DNA from: Sphingobacterium haloxyli
Lineage (GTDB): Bacteria > Bacteroidota > Bacteroidia > Sphingobacteriales > Sphingobacteriaceae
DNA: 64,000 nt
Direction of reading: 5' to 3'
Assembly (NCBI RefSeq): GCF_002980525.1
Contig: NZ_PVBQ01000003.1
Coordinates: forward strand, 1-64,000
Shown here: positions 17,246 to 25,710 of the stretch, one piece after another
How positions within the stretch are numbered: the stretch's first letter is position 1
Layout of the letters: every line of letters begins with the position of its first letter
Program-made: the position numbers and the translations under genes
The notes under the pieces: generated by a model
Database searches by the model: none
Told to the model about the DNA's origin: nothing
The model's input: the letters and a program-made list of their open reading frames with translations, nothing else

Positions 17246-18034
17246 CTATATCACCTTAAAAAACTGTAAAGCATTCCAAATACCGTTATCGTCGACGTCC
17301 GTTGTAATGTAATCTGCGATTTCTTTTACCTCTGGGTTTGCGTTCCCCATTGCCACACCGATAGCGACGTGTTTTAGCATGGTGATATCATTCCCGCCAT
17401 CCCCAAACGCCATAGTCTGCGAAACATCCAGGCCGAAATGTTTACAGAAAACATCGATCCCCACTTGTTTACTCTGACCTTTCGCATTCACATCGGCGAA
17501 AAGAGGAGTCCATCTAGACGCAACCGAGTTAGGCATGACGTTTTTCATAAATAGCTCCTCGTCTTCCGGTCCCAAAAAAATATTGGTTTGCAAAATGCTC
17601 GAGACGTCTATGTTCTGTAGATCTACGGGTGGGGGGACAGGCAAGTTTAGATGTGCGTACATCCCTGCAACTTCCTGTGTGACATCGTGAATGGAGATTT
17701 CTTTTTCAGACATCAACGAAAAACTCAAGGCATGATCACGGCTATATGCTAGCATGGATTCGATATCATTTGCCTCTATGGCTCTTTTAAACAGGAGGTC
17801 TCCTTGTTTCGTGACGCAATACCCCCCATTAAAAGTAATGAATCCGTCGAAATCCAGAAACTTAACATGGTCAATGCTATTAATAGACCGACCGGTTGAT
17901 AAAATGACCTTAATTCCAAGTTTTTGCAATTGTTCAATTGCCTTTCGGGTAGAGGTGGGGACTTGGTGTGTCTTGAAACTTAAAAGGGTACCGTCTATAT
18001 CGAAAAAGACAGCTTTGATTTTAGGATATTGCAT
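17246..18034 (-). CDS. Cof-type HAD-superfamily hydrolase
   Basis: 262 residues. HAD motif I is FFDIDGTLLSF (about 10), motif II is LSTGRS, and motif IV is AFGDGGNDITML (about 210); a C2-type cap lies between. Members dephosphorylate sugar phosphates, flavin or pyridoxal precursors; the substrate cannot be told from sequence. An in-frame upstream extension exists, but the ATG at 18034 fits the family N-terminus (MQYPKIKAVFFD) and lies four bases after an exact TACCTTTG promoter box, predicting a leaderless mRNA. Confidence 0.9.
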   Translation of the reverse strand: MQYPKIKAVFFDIDGTLLSFKTHQVPTSTRKAIEQLQKLGIKVILSTGRSINSIDHVKFLDFDGFITFNGGYCVTKQGDLLFKRAIEANDIESMLAYSRDHALSFSLMSEKEISIHDVTQEVAGMYAHLNLPVPPPVDLQNIDVSSILQTNIFLGPEDEELFMKNVMPNSVASRWTPLFADVNAKGQSKQVGIDVFCKHFGLDVSQTMAFGDGGNDITMLKHVAIGVAMGNANPEVKEIADYITTDVDDNGIWNALQFFKVI

Positions 18035-18038
18035 AATA

Positions 18039-18046
18039 CAAAGGTA
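18039..18046 (-). promoter_or_regulatory. -7 box for HAD hydrolase (leaderless)
   Basis: TACCTTTG on the minus strand ends four bases before the ATG at 18034. It faces the opposing box at 18065-18072 inside a 42-bp intergenic region. Confidence 0.65.
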
Positions 18047-18064
18047 CGATTTCTTTATATTCCC

Positions 18065-18072
18065 TATCTTTG
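18065..18072 (+). promoter_or_regulatory. -7 box for methyltransferase (leaderless)
   Basis: TATCTTTG ends four bases before the ATG at 18077. Upstream -33 contacts for each of the two divergent promoters would overlap the other promoter's -7 region. Confidence 0.65.
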
Positions 18073-18076
18073 CGCT

Positions 18077-19264
18077 ATGGATAATTATGCCGCTTTTTTT
18101 GATAAAATTCGAGAGTCGATTCAACAGGAGGAATTTATTAAGATTTCTTTAGGAGATTATAATGGCACAGAATTGTACTTGAAAAATGTATATATCAAAC
18201 CGGTTATTATAAAGCGGGAAAAGAAGTTATCCTTTGTTTTTCGTTATAAGACACAAGACATTACGCAAAACTTTGAGATCGACACAGGTATCGTGGAAAT
18301 ACAAGGGCTTTTGAAAGTAGAAGGATTTCGGGTGGCAACTTTGTTCACAGAAACGGAAAACCTATTATGTCAATTTACTAAAAAGGGAATATGGTCTCTC
18401 AGAAGGGAGAACCCAACTGCTAAGAAACCGGTTATTCTCACCCACGATAAACAGAAAGTACGGAAGTTGGATAGCACGGACAAAATTTATTTACGCGAGT
18501 TAAAATTGGCGGATGCAAAGGGGAATGTGTATAAAAATGCACAAGATAAGTGGAAGCAAATTAACCACTATATAGAAATATTAAGTGCCATATTACAACG
18601 ACTACCGCAGAAAGATACGTTAAATGTTGTCGACATGGGCGCGGGAAAAGGTTATCTGACTTTTGCTTTATATGATTATTTAGTACATACGCTTCAAAAG
18701 CGGACCTCCCTAGTGGGGGTGGAATACCGTAAAGATTTAGTAGACCTGTGTAACCGAATTGCCGTGAAATCGAATTTCAAGGACTTGCTTTTCATGCGGG
18801 GGGCGATAGAGGATTATCAACCCCAAAGTGACCTCGATATCTTGATCGCTTTGCATGCTTGTGACACAGCGACCGACGATGCCATTGCCAAAGGGATTAA
18901 ACATGACGCAGATCTTATTGTGGTCGCACCCTGCTGCCATAAACAAATCCGTCGGGAAATGGAAAAGAACAAAACAAAGAACGAGTTTGATTTTCTGCTT
19001 AAACATGGTATTTTTATGGAACGCCAGGCGGAAATGGTCACCGACGGCATACGGGCGTTGATTATGGAATATTTCGGTTATCAAACTAGGGTCTTTCAAT
19101 TCGTATCGGATGCCCACACACCAAAAAATGTGTTGGTGGTAGGCGAAAAAAAGACCACGACCGAACAAAAGCGACAAGAGATTTTGGGAAAAATAAAATC
19201 TACCAAAGCCTATTTTGGTATAGATTATCACTACCTAGAACGGTTGATGGGACTGTCATGTTGA
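18077..19264 (+). CDS. SAM-dependent methyltransferase
   Basis: 395 residues. An N-terminal beta-rich domain of about 150 residues precedes a class I Rossmann methyltransferase with motif I VVDMGAGKGYLTFAL (about 195), a GVEYRKDLVD acidic loop and ALHACDTATD, then VVAPCCHKQIRRE. The last pattern resembles the Methyltransf_32/GSTCD group. The substrate is unknown; RNA or a small molecule are possible. Start at 18077 is chosen because it lies four bases after the promoter box; an in-frame TTG/ATG extension upstream would run through the promoter. Confidence 0.85.
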   Translation: MDNYAAFFDKIRESIQQEEFIKISLGDYNGTELYLKNVYIKPVIIKREKKLSFVFRYKTQDITQNFEIDTGIVEIQGLLKVEGFRVATLFTETENLLCQFTKKGIWSLRRENPTAKKPVILTHDKQKVRKLDSTDKIYLRELKLADAKGNVYKNAQDKWKQINHYIEILSAILQRLPQKDTLNVVDMGAGKGYLTFALYDYLVHTLQKRTSLVGVEYRKDLVDLCNRIAVKSNFKDLLFMRGAIEDYQPQSDLDILIALHACDTATDDAIAKGIKHDADLIVVAPCCHKQIRREMEKNKTKNEFDFLLKHGIFMERQAEMVTDGIRALIMEYFGYQTRVFQFVSDAHTPKNVLVVGEKKTTTEQKRQEILGKIKSTKAYFGIDYHYLERLMGLSC

Positions 19265-19272
19265 AGCTAGGT

Positions 19273-21357
19273 CTACAAGGTAACCTTTACCCCAGCATAA
19301 TAATTCCGGGTAGGAGCGGGGTTGAAAAATCGATCGCCAAAAGCATTAATATCGTTGCCTAAACTATAGCTTTCGTTCAAGAGATTGTCCACGCCAGCGA
19401 AAAATTGCAATTGTCGCTTGTTTTTTAATCGCGAATTCCACGTTCCTTTGGCTTGTATCAAATGAAACTTTTCGGAAAAAACACTATTCGCATCATTTAA
19501 CGGCATGGCAGAAGTGAAATTATGGGAAATATTCAATCCAAATTGTTTCGGGAAAGCCACAACTAGCGTATTTGTCCAAACCCAGTCTGGTACTGCCGTG
19601 ACCTTATTGCGGGAAAAATCATTGTCGTCTACGCTGTATTTCCCGAAACGGTAATGACTATAGGAAACACTAGAATGTAGATTTAGGGCCTGAATAAATC
19701 TTTCCGTTTGGGGCGCCAGTATATATGCCCAAACCGCGGCTTCGATACCTTTCTGTTTCATTTCGCCCGCGTTGATAAAATATTCCGCACCATTTTCCCG
19801 CAATTGGCGAACAATACCATTTTGCATATAATAGTTATAAAAACTAAGATCAGCGATAAATCGTCTACTTTTTGTTTCCAAACGCGCGCCGATTTCATAA
19901 CTAGTGCCTTTTTCTGGATCTAGTTCAGTATTGATGATATTGTCCGAAGACCGCACCTCCCCGATGGTTGGTGGAGAATATCCTTTGGAAATAGAGCCCC
20001 GAAACGCCAATCTATCCATTACGAGATAGGAAGTCGCTATCCTTGGCATCCATATACTCCCGAAATCGATAGCACCGCTTGGATTTGTTATCTCCGGATA
20101 GTGTTGACGATAGGTTATTTTCGACTGGTTTAATCCGAGTGAGCCTTCGATCGTCCATCGTTGATGTAGTTTTGCCATGACCCTGTAGAAGAAGCTACTT
20201 TGTACATTATCTAAGTTATCTTTTGCCTGCGGAGATGTGGAAATTCCCCCTTCGTTATTGTAGTTGTCAATCTTATTCCATCCCTTTTGTCCTTCAAAAC
20301 CAAGTTGCATCTGCCATTGAAACTGCGATTTATCTATGTTTCTATATGAAAGGTAGGTACGGAGTCCGAGGTTGTTCTCTTTCCGATATTCGTAATTGGT
20401 AATAAACGGATTTTCGAAATCGGTATTAGAACCGAAAATGCTAATCACGTGAGAAAGCTTGTCCGATACCTGAGCATGGTGTGCAATACCACCATAAAAT
20501 GTTTTGTTGTAAATACCTGCCTGTTGCTCTTTAGCTCCTGGATTACGACCAGCTGCCGGACGAGACATACGTGGATTTTCATTCATCTGTGCTTGTGTCA
20601 GTCCGCCGGGCGTACGATAACCTAAATCGCTATACAGAGCAAAAAAACGAATTTCGTTTCTAGGCATGTATTTCCAACGATGCGCCGTTTGGAACGTTTT
20701 CTTATTCAGTGCCGTATTATCACGGTATCCGTCTGATCGTGTAAACGACTGATCGAATGAGAAGCTGTAATTATCCGTCACGTTCCGCTGTATAGAAAGC
20801 TGTTCTTGAAACAAGCCAAATGATCCACCACTTAATAAGACAGAACTACGATTTTTGCGCACGTCGAAGCCGTTTGGGGCAATGTTAATAACACCACCGG
20901 AATTAGCACCATACAAAGAACCATCCGGACCTTTAATGATATGTATAGCATCTATAGCCGCTGGGTCGAGAAGGTTCAGATAGGTATTCCCTCCCGCGTC
21001 GGTCAGGGGAAAATCATCCACATAAATTTTTGCATTTCGGATCCCAAAAGCAGATCGGATAAGACTCCCCCGCATCGCCAGACGATAGCTTCCTGGCGAA
21101 CGTTCTTCCATCCGCACACCTGCTACGGTGTTGAGGGCAGGAAGTAAAGTCGTAGTTTGTTGAGCTTCTATAAGCCCTGAGCTTATCGTTTGTGCTGCTG
21201 ACGTTAGTTCCAGAATAGGTTGCTTGCTGAAATACGCATTTATATCGACGGGATTAATTTCTTGCCGAGCCGATACGCTGTCGGTTGTTTGGCTCCAAAC
21301 AGCAAAAGGAATGTATAATGTGATGGTAAAAAGAAAAAATCCAAATTTAGATAGCAT
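19273..21357 (-). CDS. TonB-dependent outer-membrane receptor
   Basis: 694 residues with a signal peptide (cleavage near AVWSQ). A plug domain (about 45-165) shows LNTVAGVRMEERSPGS and IKGPDGSLYGANSGGVINI, followed by a long 22-strand-type barrel. There is no N-terminal carboxypeptidase-like domain. Residues 450-650 (KGYSPPTIGE, DPEKGTSYEIG) are typical of siderophore/cobalamin-type receptors; the ligand is unknown. It starts 11 bases after an Omp85-like barrel gene, so the two are probably one operon. Confidence 0.92.
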   Translation of the reverse strand: MLSKFGFFLFTITLYIPFAVWSQTTDSVSARQEINPVDINAYFSKQPILELTSAAQTISSGLIEAQQTTTLLPALNTVAGVRMEERSPGSYRLAMRGSLIRSAFGIRNAKIYVDDFPLTDAGGNTYLNLLDPAAIDAIHIIKGPDGSLYGANSGGVINIAPNGFDVRKNRSSVLLSGGSFGLFQEQLSIQRNVTDNYSFSFDQSFTRSDGYRDNTALNKKTFQTAHRWKYMPRNEIRFFALYSDLGYRTPGGLTQAQMNENPRMSRPAAGRNPGAKEQQAGIYNKTFYGGIAHHAQVSDKLSHVISIFGSNTDFENPFITNYEYRKENNLGLRTYLSYRNIDKSQFQWQMQLGFEGQKGWNKIDNYNNEGGISTSPQAKDNLDNVQSSFFYRVMAKLHQRWTIEGSLGLNQSKITYRQHYPEITNPSGAIDFGSIWMPRIATSYLVMDRLAFRGSISKGYSPPTIGEVRSSDNIINTELDPEKGTSYEIGARLETKSRRFIADLSFYNYYMQNGIVRQLRENGAEYFINAGEMKQKGIEAAVWAYILAPQTERFIQALNLHSSVSYSHYRFGKYSVDDNDFSRNKVTAVPDWVWTNTLVVAFPKQFGLNISHNFTSAMPLNDANSVFSEKFHLIQAKGTWNSRLKNKRQLQFFAGVDNLLNESYSLGNDINAFGDRFFNPAPTRNYYAGVKVTL

Positions 21358-21368
21358 GTGTGTCTGAT

Positions 21369-22664
21369 TTAAAAAGCTTCGTTTAACCCAAGAAATAAAC
21401 CACGCTGACCGAATCGACCAATGGCATAATCAATACATAGATTTGTTCGGGTAGCTTTATTGAATAGCACACGTAGCCCTGTGCCACCCGCTGGCTGCCA
21501 CTGCTGGAACAGCTTTGTGCCCAGCCGATCGTCGGCCGTTTGGACATTAGCGAAGACAACTCCGCTTAAGAACTGATTCCGCAAAATAGGAAATCGGTAC
21601 TCCACTTCGGAGTAGAAAAAGGAATTTCCTTTGAAATAGCCATTGGTGTATCCGCGTCCGGTACGCGCAAATGGATCTTTTCCTGTGCCGGGAAGGTCAA
21701 GATAAGCTTGGCTGCCCCCGACGTTATACGATCCCCAATGCCAAAATGCCAATACGTGATTGGGACGATTTTGTGATAATTGCCAGTACTTTCTGAAATC
21801 GGTTTGCAGCTGGTAGGCGTTTTGGGCGCTTGCCATCCATTTTTGGCTCATTCGCAAAACAACATCAGCGTAAATGCCCTTATAAGCATTGTTAGGATTA
21901 TCACGCGTCATGTATTGCCAATTGAACATCAATCCATTATTGTTATATTTCTCCGCATTATAGCCTGTCAAGTCGCTATATACCTCTAAAGGAGTAACTT
22001 CATGGTTGCCTAGCGTATATACATTACGTTTTAATTCAAAAAATATTCCTGCACCGACAAACATATTTGGTGACAATCTTTTGTAAATCCGTTCATTAAG
22101 ACCATAAACCATAAATTGGTTGACAAAGCGCGTACGGTCCGGGTTATTAAGCGTTTGTTCTTCTGGAATATCGGTTTGCACCACATTCCCCATGCCCATA
22201 CCGTAATCTAGTCCCACGCTTTTAGCAATAACAATTCCCCCCTTTAAATTCCATTTATTTCTGGGGGTGTAAATATCGTGCATCAAGTAACCGTAGACGA
22301 TTCCTCTTGTGGTATAGCTTAGCGCGGTAGCAAATGTTGACATGGTCGTGTTTTCTGGATCTCCTACGTACACGCCGCCGAAAACTTTTGCTCCAATTTG
22401 AAAGCCAATGCTGGGGTTATAATTGATATTCGGAAGAATGGAAATCCCGGAACGTTTTTTGGAAACCCGGGTTGTCGTATCATGGCGGACGAACCTAATA
22501 ATATCCTTTATGCCGTCCCCAATATCATATAGATGGTCAAAAGTCTGCGTTGTAGTGTCTTTTGTATCTTGTGTGCTGAGTGTGTCTTTCAATACTACCT
22601 GTTGCCCAAATAGCCCAGAACAGTAAATAAGGAGGTAGAATAGGAAGACCCACTGTTTATGCAT
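21369..22664 (-). CDS. Omp85/BamA-type beta-barrel protein without POTRA domains
   Basis: 431 residues with a signal peptide (cleavage near GLFGQ). The rest is a beta-barrel whose last 100 residues (SEVEYRFPILRNQFLSG, GTGLRVLFNKATRTNLCIDYA) match the C-terminal surface-antigen domain of BamA/TamA proteins. There is no room for POTRA domains, unlike BamA. The role is unknown; a phospholipase-like or export function is only speculative. It is the first gene of the pair with the TonB receptor and starts four bases after an exact promoter box. Confidence 0.8.
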   Translation of the reverse strand: MHKQWVFLFYLLIYCSGLFGQQVVLKDTLSTQDTKDTTTQTFDHLYDIGDGIKDIIRFVRHDTTTRVSKKRSGISILPNINYNPSIGFQIGAKVFGGVYVGDPENTTMSTFATALSYTTRGIVYGYLMHDIYTPRNKWNLKGGIVIAKSVGLDYGMGMGNVVQTDIPEEQTLNNPDRTRFVNQFMVYGLNERIYKRLSPNMFVGAGIFFELKRNVYTLGNHEVTPLEVYSDLTGYNAEKYNNNGLMFNWQYMTRDNPNNAYKGIYADVVLRMSQKWMASAQNAYQLQTDFRKYWQLSQNRPNHVLAFWHWGSYNVGGSQAYLDLPGTGKDPFARTGRGYTNGYFKGNSFFYSEVEYRFPILRNQFLSGVVFANVQTADDRLGTKLFQQWQPAGGTGLRVLFNKATRTNLCIDYAIGRFGQRGLFLGLNEAF

Positions 22665-22668
22665 CTCA

Positions 22669-22676
22669 CAAAAATA
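22669..22676 (-). promoter_or_regulatory. -7 box for the Omp85-like gene (leaderless)
   Basis: TATTTTTG on the minus strand ends four bases before the ATG at 22664. The A-rich surroundings raise the chance of a random match. Confidence 0.55.
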
Positions 22677-22711
22677 AAAATATTCGTTATACTTTTTTGA
22701 TTTATAACGTT

Positions 22712-24487
22712 TTATTCGGCTTCTAAAAGTTGTTTTTCATGTAATTCAAAGTATTCCCCTTCTAAGGCCATCAATTCCTCGTGTGTGCCTTGCTCGACAA
22801 TACGGCCTTCGTCCAATACCAGGATATGGTTGGCGTTTTTGATAGTGGAAATGCGATGGGCGATGAAAATAGTCGTTTTATTCCGCATAATACGACTAAG
22901 ATTATGGAGAATTTCTTCTTCAGTTTTGGTGTCGACCGCCGAAAGACAATCATCGAAAATGAGTAGCTGTGGGTCTTTAACAAGCGCCCGCGCGATAGAC
23001 ACCCGTTGCTTCTGGCCACCGGATAACGTGAGACCACGCTCGCCAATCGAGGTCTGAAAGCCATTGTCGAAATTCACAACGTTGTCGTAGACCGCCGCAT
23101 CTTTTGCCGCTTGCTCCACCTTATCTTGTTCTAATATATCTAGGCCAAAAGCAATGTTATTCGCAATCGTATCTGAAAAGAGGAATACCTGTTGTGGTAC
23201 AAAGCCGATCTGAGAGCGCAATGCCTTTATTTTTATTTGTTGTAACGGTGTGCCGTCATAATAAATGTTGCCTTGGTCAGCATCATACATACGTAATAGT
23301 AAGTTCGCTAATGTTGATTTTCCTGAACCTGTTTTTCCGATAATAGCTAGTGTTTGTCCGCGTTTTATGGTAAACGATAAATTGTCTATTGCTTTGATAC
23401 CCGTTTCTGGATAGGTGAACGAAAGATTTTCTACACGTATATTTCCTTGAAGTGTAGGAGTCGTATCACCGTCTTTAATTTCGGGTTTTGTTTTTAAAAA
23501 CTCATTGATTCTTTTTTGTGATGCTGCAGCCCGTTGGAATAAGGAGGTTACCCATGCTAACGACATTGCAGGGAACGTGAGCTGATTGACATACATGATA
23601 AACTCAGCTATGTTTCCGGCAGTAATCGTTCCGTTAGTGACCTCGATACCGCCAACATATACGGTGATAATGGTGCTGAAACCGATTAGGAAGATAATTA
23701 ATGGAAAAAAAATGGCTTGTACACGTACGAGATCAAGTGACACCCTATTGTAAACGTTACTTTCGTTCCTAAATATGTCCATTTTCTGGCCTTCGCGGGA
23801 ATAGGTTTTGATGACGCGAATCCCCGAAAAAGTTTCCTGCACGAAGGAAGACAGGGTAGATAGCTGCCGCTGTATTCTTTCGCTTCGTTGATTAATAATC
23901 CTATTTATAAACAGGATAAGTGCTGATAGAATGGGGATCGGTAGCAAGGAATAGGTGGCAAGTTTTGGATTCACATTATACATGGCATAGATAATCATGA
24001 CAGACAGTACCACGGTGTTAATTGCGTACATGATGGCTGGCCCTAGGTAGTTTCTGACCTGATTGACGTCCTCTGTGGCACGATTCATCATATCACCAGT
24101 ATTGTTCTTCCTAAAAAAAGAAAAATCCAGTTCCTGATAATGATTGTAAATCTCATTTTTGAGATCGTACTCGATATGTCGTGACGTAAGGATGATTGTC
24201 TGGCGCATAAAGAATAGAAAGATGCCCCGTAATAAGGAGAGTGCCAGGACTACAATACCAAAAAATAGTAGGCTGCTGCCGAATACCTGGTACACTAATT
24301 CTTGCCTATCAAAACCATCATATAACCGATAGAGATCGATGTTTTCCTTCACAAGGTCAAACGCTTCTCGGATAACGACCGCTGGTAGGATGCCAAAATA
24401 GTTGGATATAATGACAAATAATACACCGGGAATGAGTTTCCAACGGTATTTGTAAAAGTATTTATTAAGATAAGCCAACTCCTTCAT
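22712..24487 (-). CDS. ABC transporter, fused permease-ATPase (MsbA/MdlA type)
   Basis: 591 residues. Six membrane segments (about 15-310) are followed by a nucleotide-binding domain with Walker A GKTGSGKSTL (about 370), signature LSGGQKQR, Walker B LLIFDDCLSAVD and H-loop IFIAHRIST. The residue after Walker B Asp is Asp instead of the usual catalytic Glu, as in the MdlA/YheI half of heterodimeric exporters; no partner half-transporter is adjacent. Substrate unknown (lipid or drug export is typical). The ATG at 24487 is six bases from an exact promoter box; a TTG at 24496 would lie in the box. Confidence 0.92.
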   Translation of the reverse strand: MKELAYLNKYFYKYRWKLIPGVLFVIISNYFGILPAVVIREAFDLVKENIDLYRLYDGFDRQELVYQVFGSSLLFFGIVVLALSLLRGIFLFFMRQTIILTSRHIEYDLKNEIYNHYQELDFSFFRKNNTGDMMNRATEDVNQVRNYLGPAIMYAINTVVLSVMIIYAMYNVNPKLATYSLLPIPILSALILFINRIINQRSERIQRQLSTLSSFVQETFSGIRVIKTYSREGQKMDIFRNESNVYNRVSLDLVRVQAIFFPLIIFLIGFSTIITVYVGGIEVTNGTITAGNIAEFIMYVNQLTFPAMSLAWVTSLFQRAAASQKRINEFLKTKPEIKDGDTTPTLQGNIRVENLSFTYPETGIKAIDNLSFTIKRGQTLAIIGKTGSGKSTLANLLLRMYDADQGNIYYDGTPLQQIKIKALRSQIGFVPQQVFLFSDTIANNIAFGLDILEQDKVEQAAKDAAVYDNVVNFDNGFQTSIGERGLTLSGGQKQRVSIARALVKDPQLLIFDDCLSAVDTKTEEEILHNLSRIMRNKTTIFIAHRISTIKNANHILVLDEGRIVEQGTHEELMALEGEYFELHEKQLLEAE

Positions 24488-24493
24488 TGGAAA

Positions 24494-24501
24494 CAAATGT
24501 A
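24494..24501 (-). promoter_or_regulatory. -7 box for ABC transporter (leaderless)
   Basis: TACATTTG on the minus strand ends six bases before the ATG at 24487. Confidence 0.6.
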
Positions 24502-24527
24502 AGGCTAAAATTTGAAAAAATATTCCC

Positions 24528-24535
24528 TACTTTTG
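24528..24535 (+). promoter_or_regulatory. -7 box for the amino-acid dehydrogenase gene
   Basis: TACTTTTG is an exact TAnnTTTG match with a TTTG at 24511-24514, though the 13-base spacing is shorter than usual. The leader to the ATG at 24578 would be about 35 bases. Confidence 0.55.
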
Positions 24536-24577
24536 CAGAAGCAAAAAGTATTTAATATACGGCGTTTAAGCAATGTT

Positions 24578-25648
24578 ATGGAGGTAAACGATTCTTCTGT
24601 TTTTGACAAGATGGCCATTTCTGGTCATCAAAACTTATTTTTCTGCCAAGATAAAGCGGTACAATTGCAAGCAATTGTAGCCATTCACGATACGACATTA
24701 GGCCCTGCGATTGGCGGTGTTCGCATGTTGCCATATGAATCTTTAACAGATGCCGTTGACGATGCGCTGCGCCTGTCAGAGGCAATTACCTATAAGGCTT
24801 CGTTGGCTGGACTTAATCTGGGAGGGGGCAGCGCAATTATTATTGGTAATCATCGAACAGAAAAAACAGAAGTTTTAATGCGTCGATTCGGAAAGTTCAT
24901 AGAAGGACTTAATGGAAATTTTATCGCTTCGACGGATATCGGTACGACACAGAAAGACTTAGAATACATGTTGTCTGAGACGGACTACGTAGCTGGTTTG
25001 CCGGCGTCTTTAAATGGAGGAGGAGACACAACGATTTTTGCGGCGAGGGGAGTTTTTTATGGTATCAAAGCAGCGGTAAAGGAGTTATATGGAGATGACG
25101 GGTTGGCGGGTCGAAAGATTGCGGTACAGGGTGTCGGGGGCGTTGGAGAGCAATTGGTTGCTATGTTACGCGCGGAGAATGCACGCGTCTACGTTTCGGA
25201 TATGACCGAAGAACGCAAGATGAAAATAGCAGCGAAATATAAAGCGGAGCCAATTACCTACTCGACTAGTTTCGAACTTGATGCTGATGTATATGCGCCG
25301 TGCGCATTGGGAGGGACCGTGAACCCCGAAACAGTGCCACGTATGCGTTGTCGGATTATCGCCGGGTCTGCCAATAATCAGCTGAAAGAAGAGGGGGAAA
25401 CGAATAGGTTGCTTAAAGAACGGGATATTTTATATACACCCGATTTTTTAATTAACGCTGGTGCGTTAATTAGTTGTTATTCTGAGCTAGAGGGATATGG
25501 CAATGAACGTACAGAAGCGTTGATTAAAAATATCTACAATGCAACCCGTCATGTCATCCAAAAATCCATTGAAGATGATATTACCACACACGAAGCTGCA
25601 AAACAATTGGCGGAAAAGCGTATATTTGACATCAAGAAAATCAAATAG
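24578..25648 (+). CDS. Leucine dehydrogenase-like (Glu/Leu/Phe/Val dehydrogenase family), active-site Lys replaced
   Basis: 356 residues. The dimerisation domain contains HDTTLGPAIGGVRMLPY and the substrate-binding Lys in ITYKASLAG. The NAD-binding Rossmann domain has VQGVGGVGEQL, and the C-terminal NPETVPRM and GSANNQL segments fit leucine dehydrogenases. The family deaminates branched-chain amino acids. The motif normally written GLNLGGGK, whose Lys is catalytic (Lys80 in the Bacillus enzyme), reads GLNLGGGSA here. The catalytic Asp in STDIGTT is kept. The product may therefore be inactive or changed in specificity. Start chosen at the Met before EVNDSSVF. Confidence 0.85.
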   Translation: MEVNDSSVFDKMAISGHQNLFFCQDKAVQLQAIVAIHDTTLGPAIGGVRMLPYESLTDAVDDALRLSEAITYKASLAGLNLGGGSAIIIGNHRTEKTEVLMRRFGKFIEGLNGNFIASTDIGTTQKDLEYMLSETDYVAGLPASLNGGGDTTIFAARGVFYGIKAAVKELYGDDGLAGRKIAVQGVGGVGEQLVAMLRAENARVYVSDMTEERKMKIAAKYKAEPITYSTSFELDADVYAPCALGGTVNPETVPRMRCRIIAGSANNQLKEEGETNRLLKERDILYTPDFLINAGALISCYSELEGYGNERTEALIKNIYNATRHVIQKSIEDDITTHEAAKQLAEKRIFDIKKIK

Positions 25649-25710
25649 CGTAAAGCGTGGAAAAGTATAATACGTTCTTATTTATATACAATCGTTCTTT
25701 AAATTAAATT

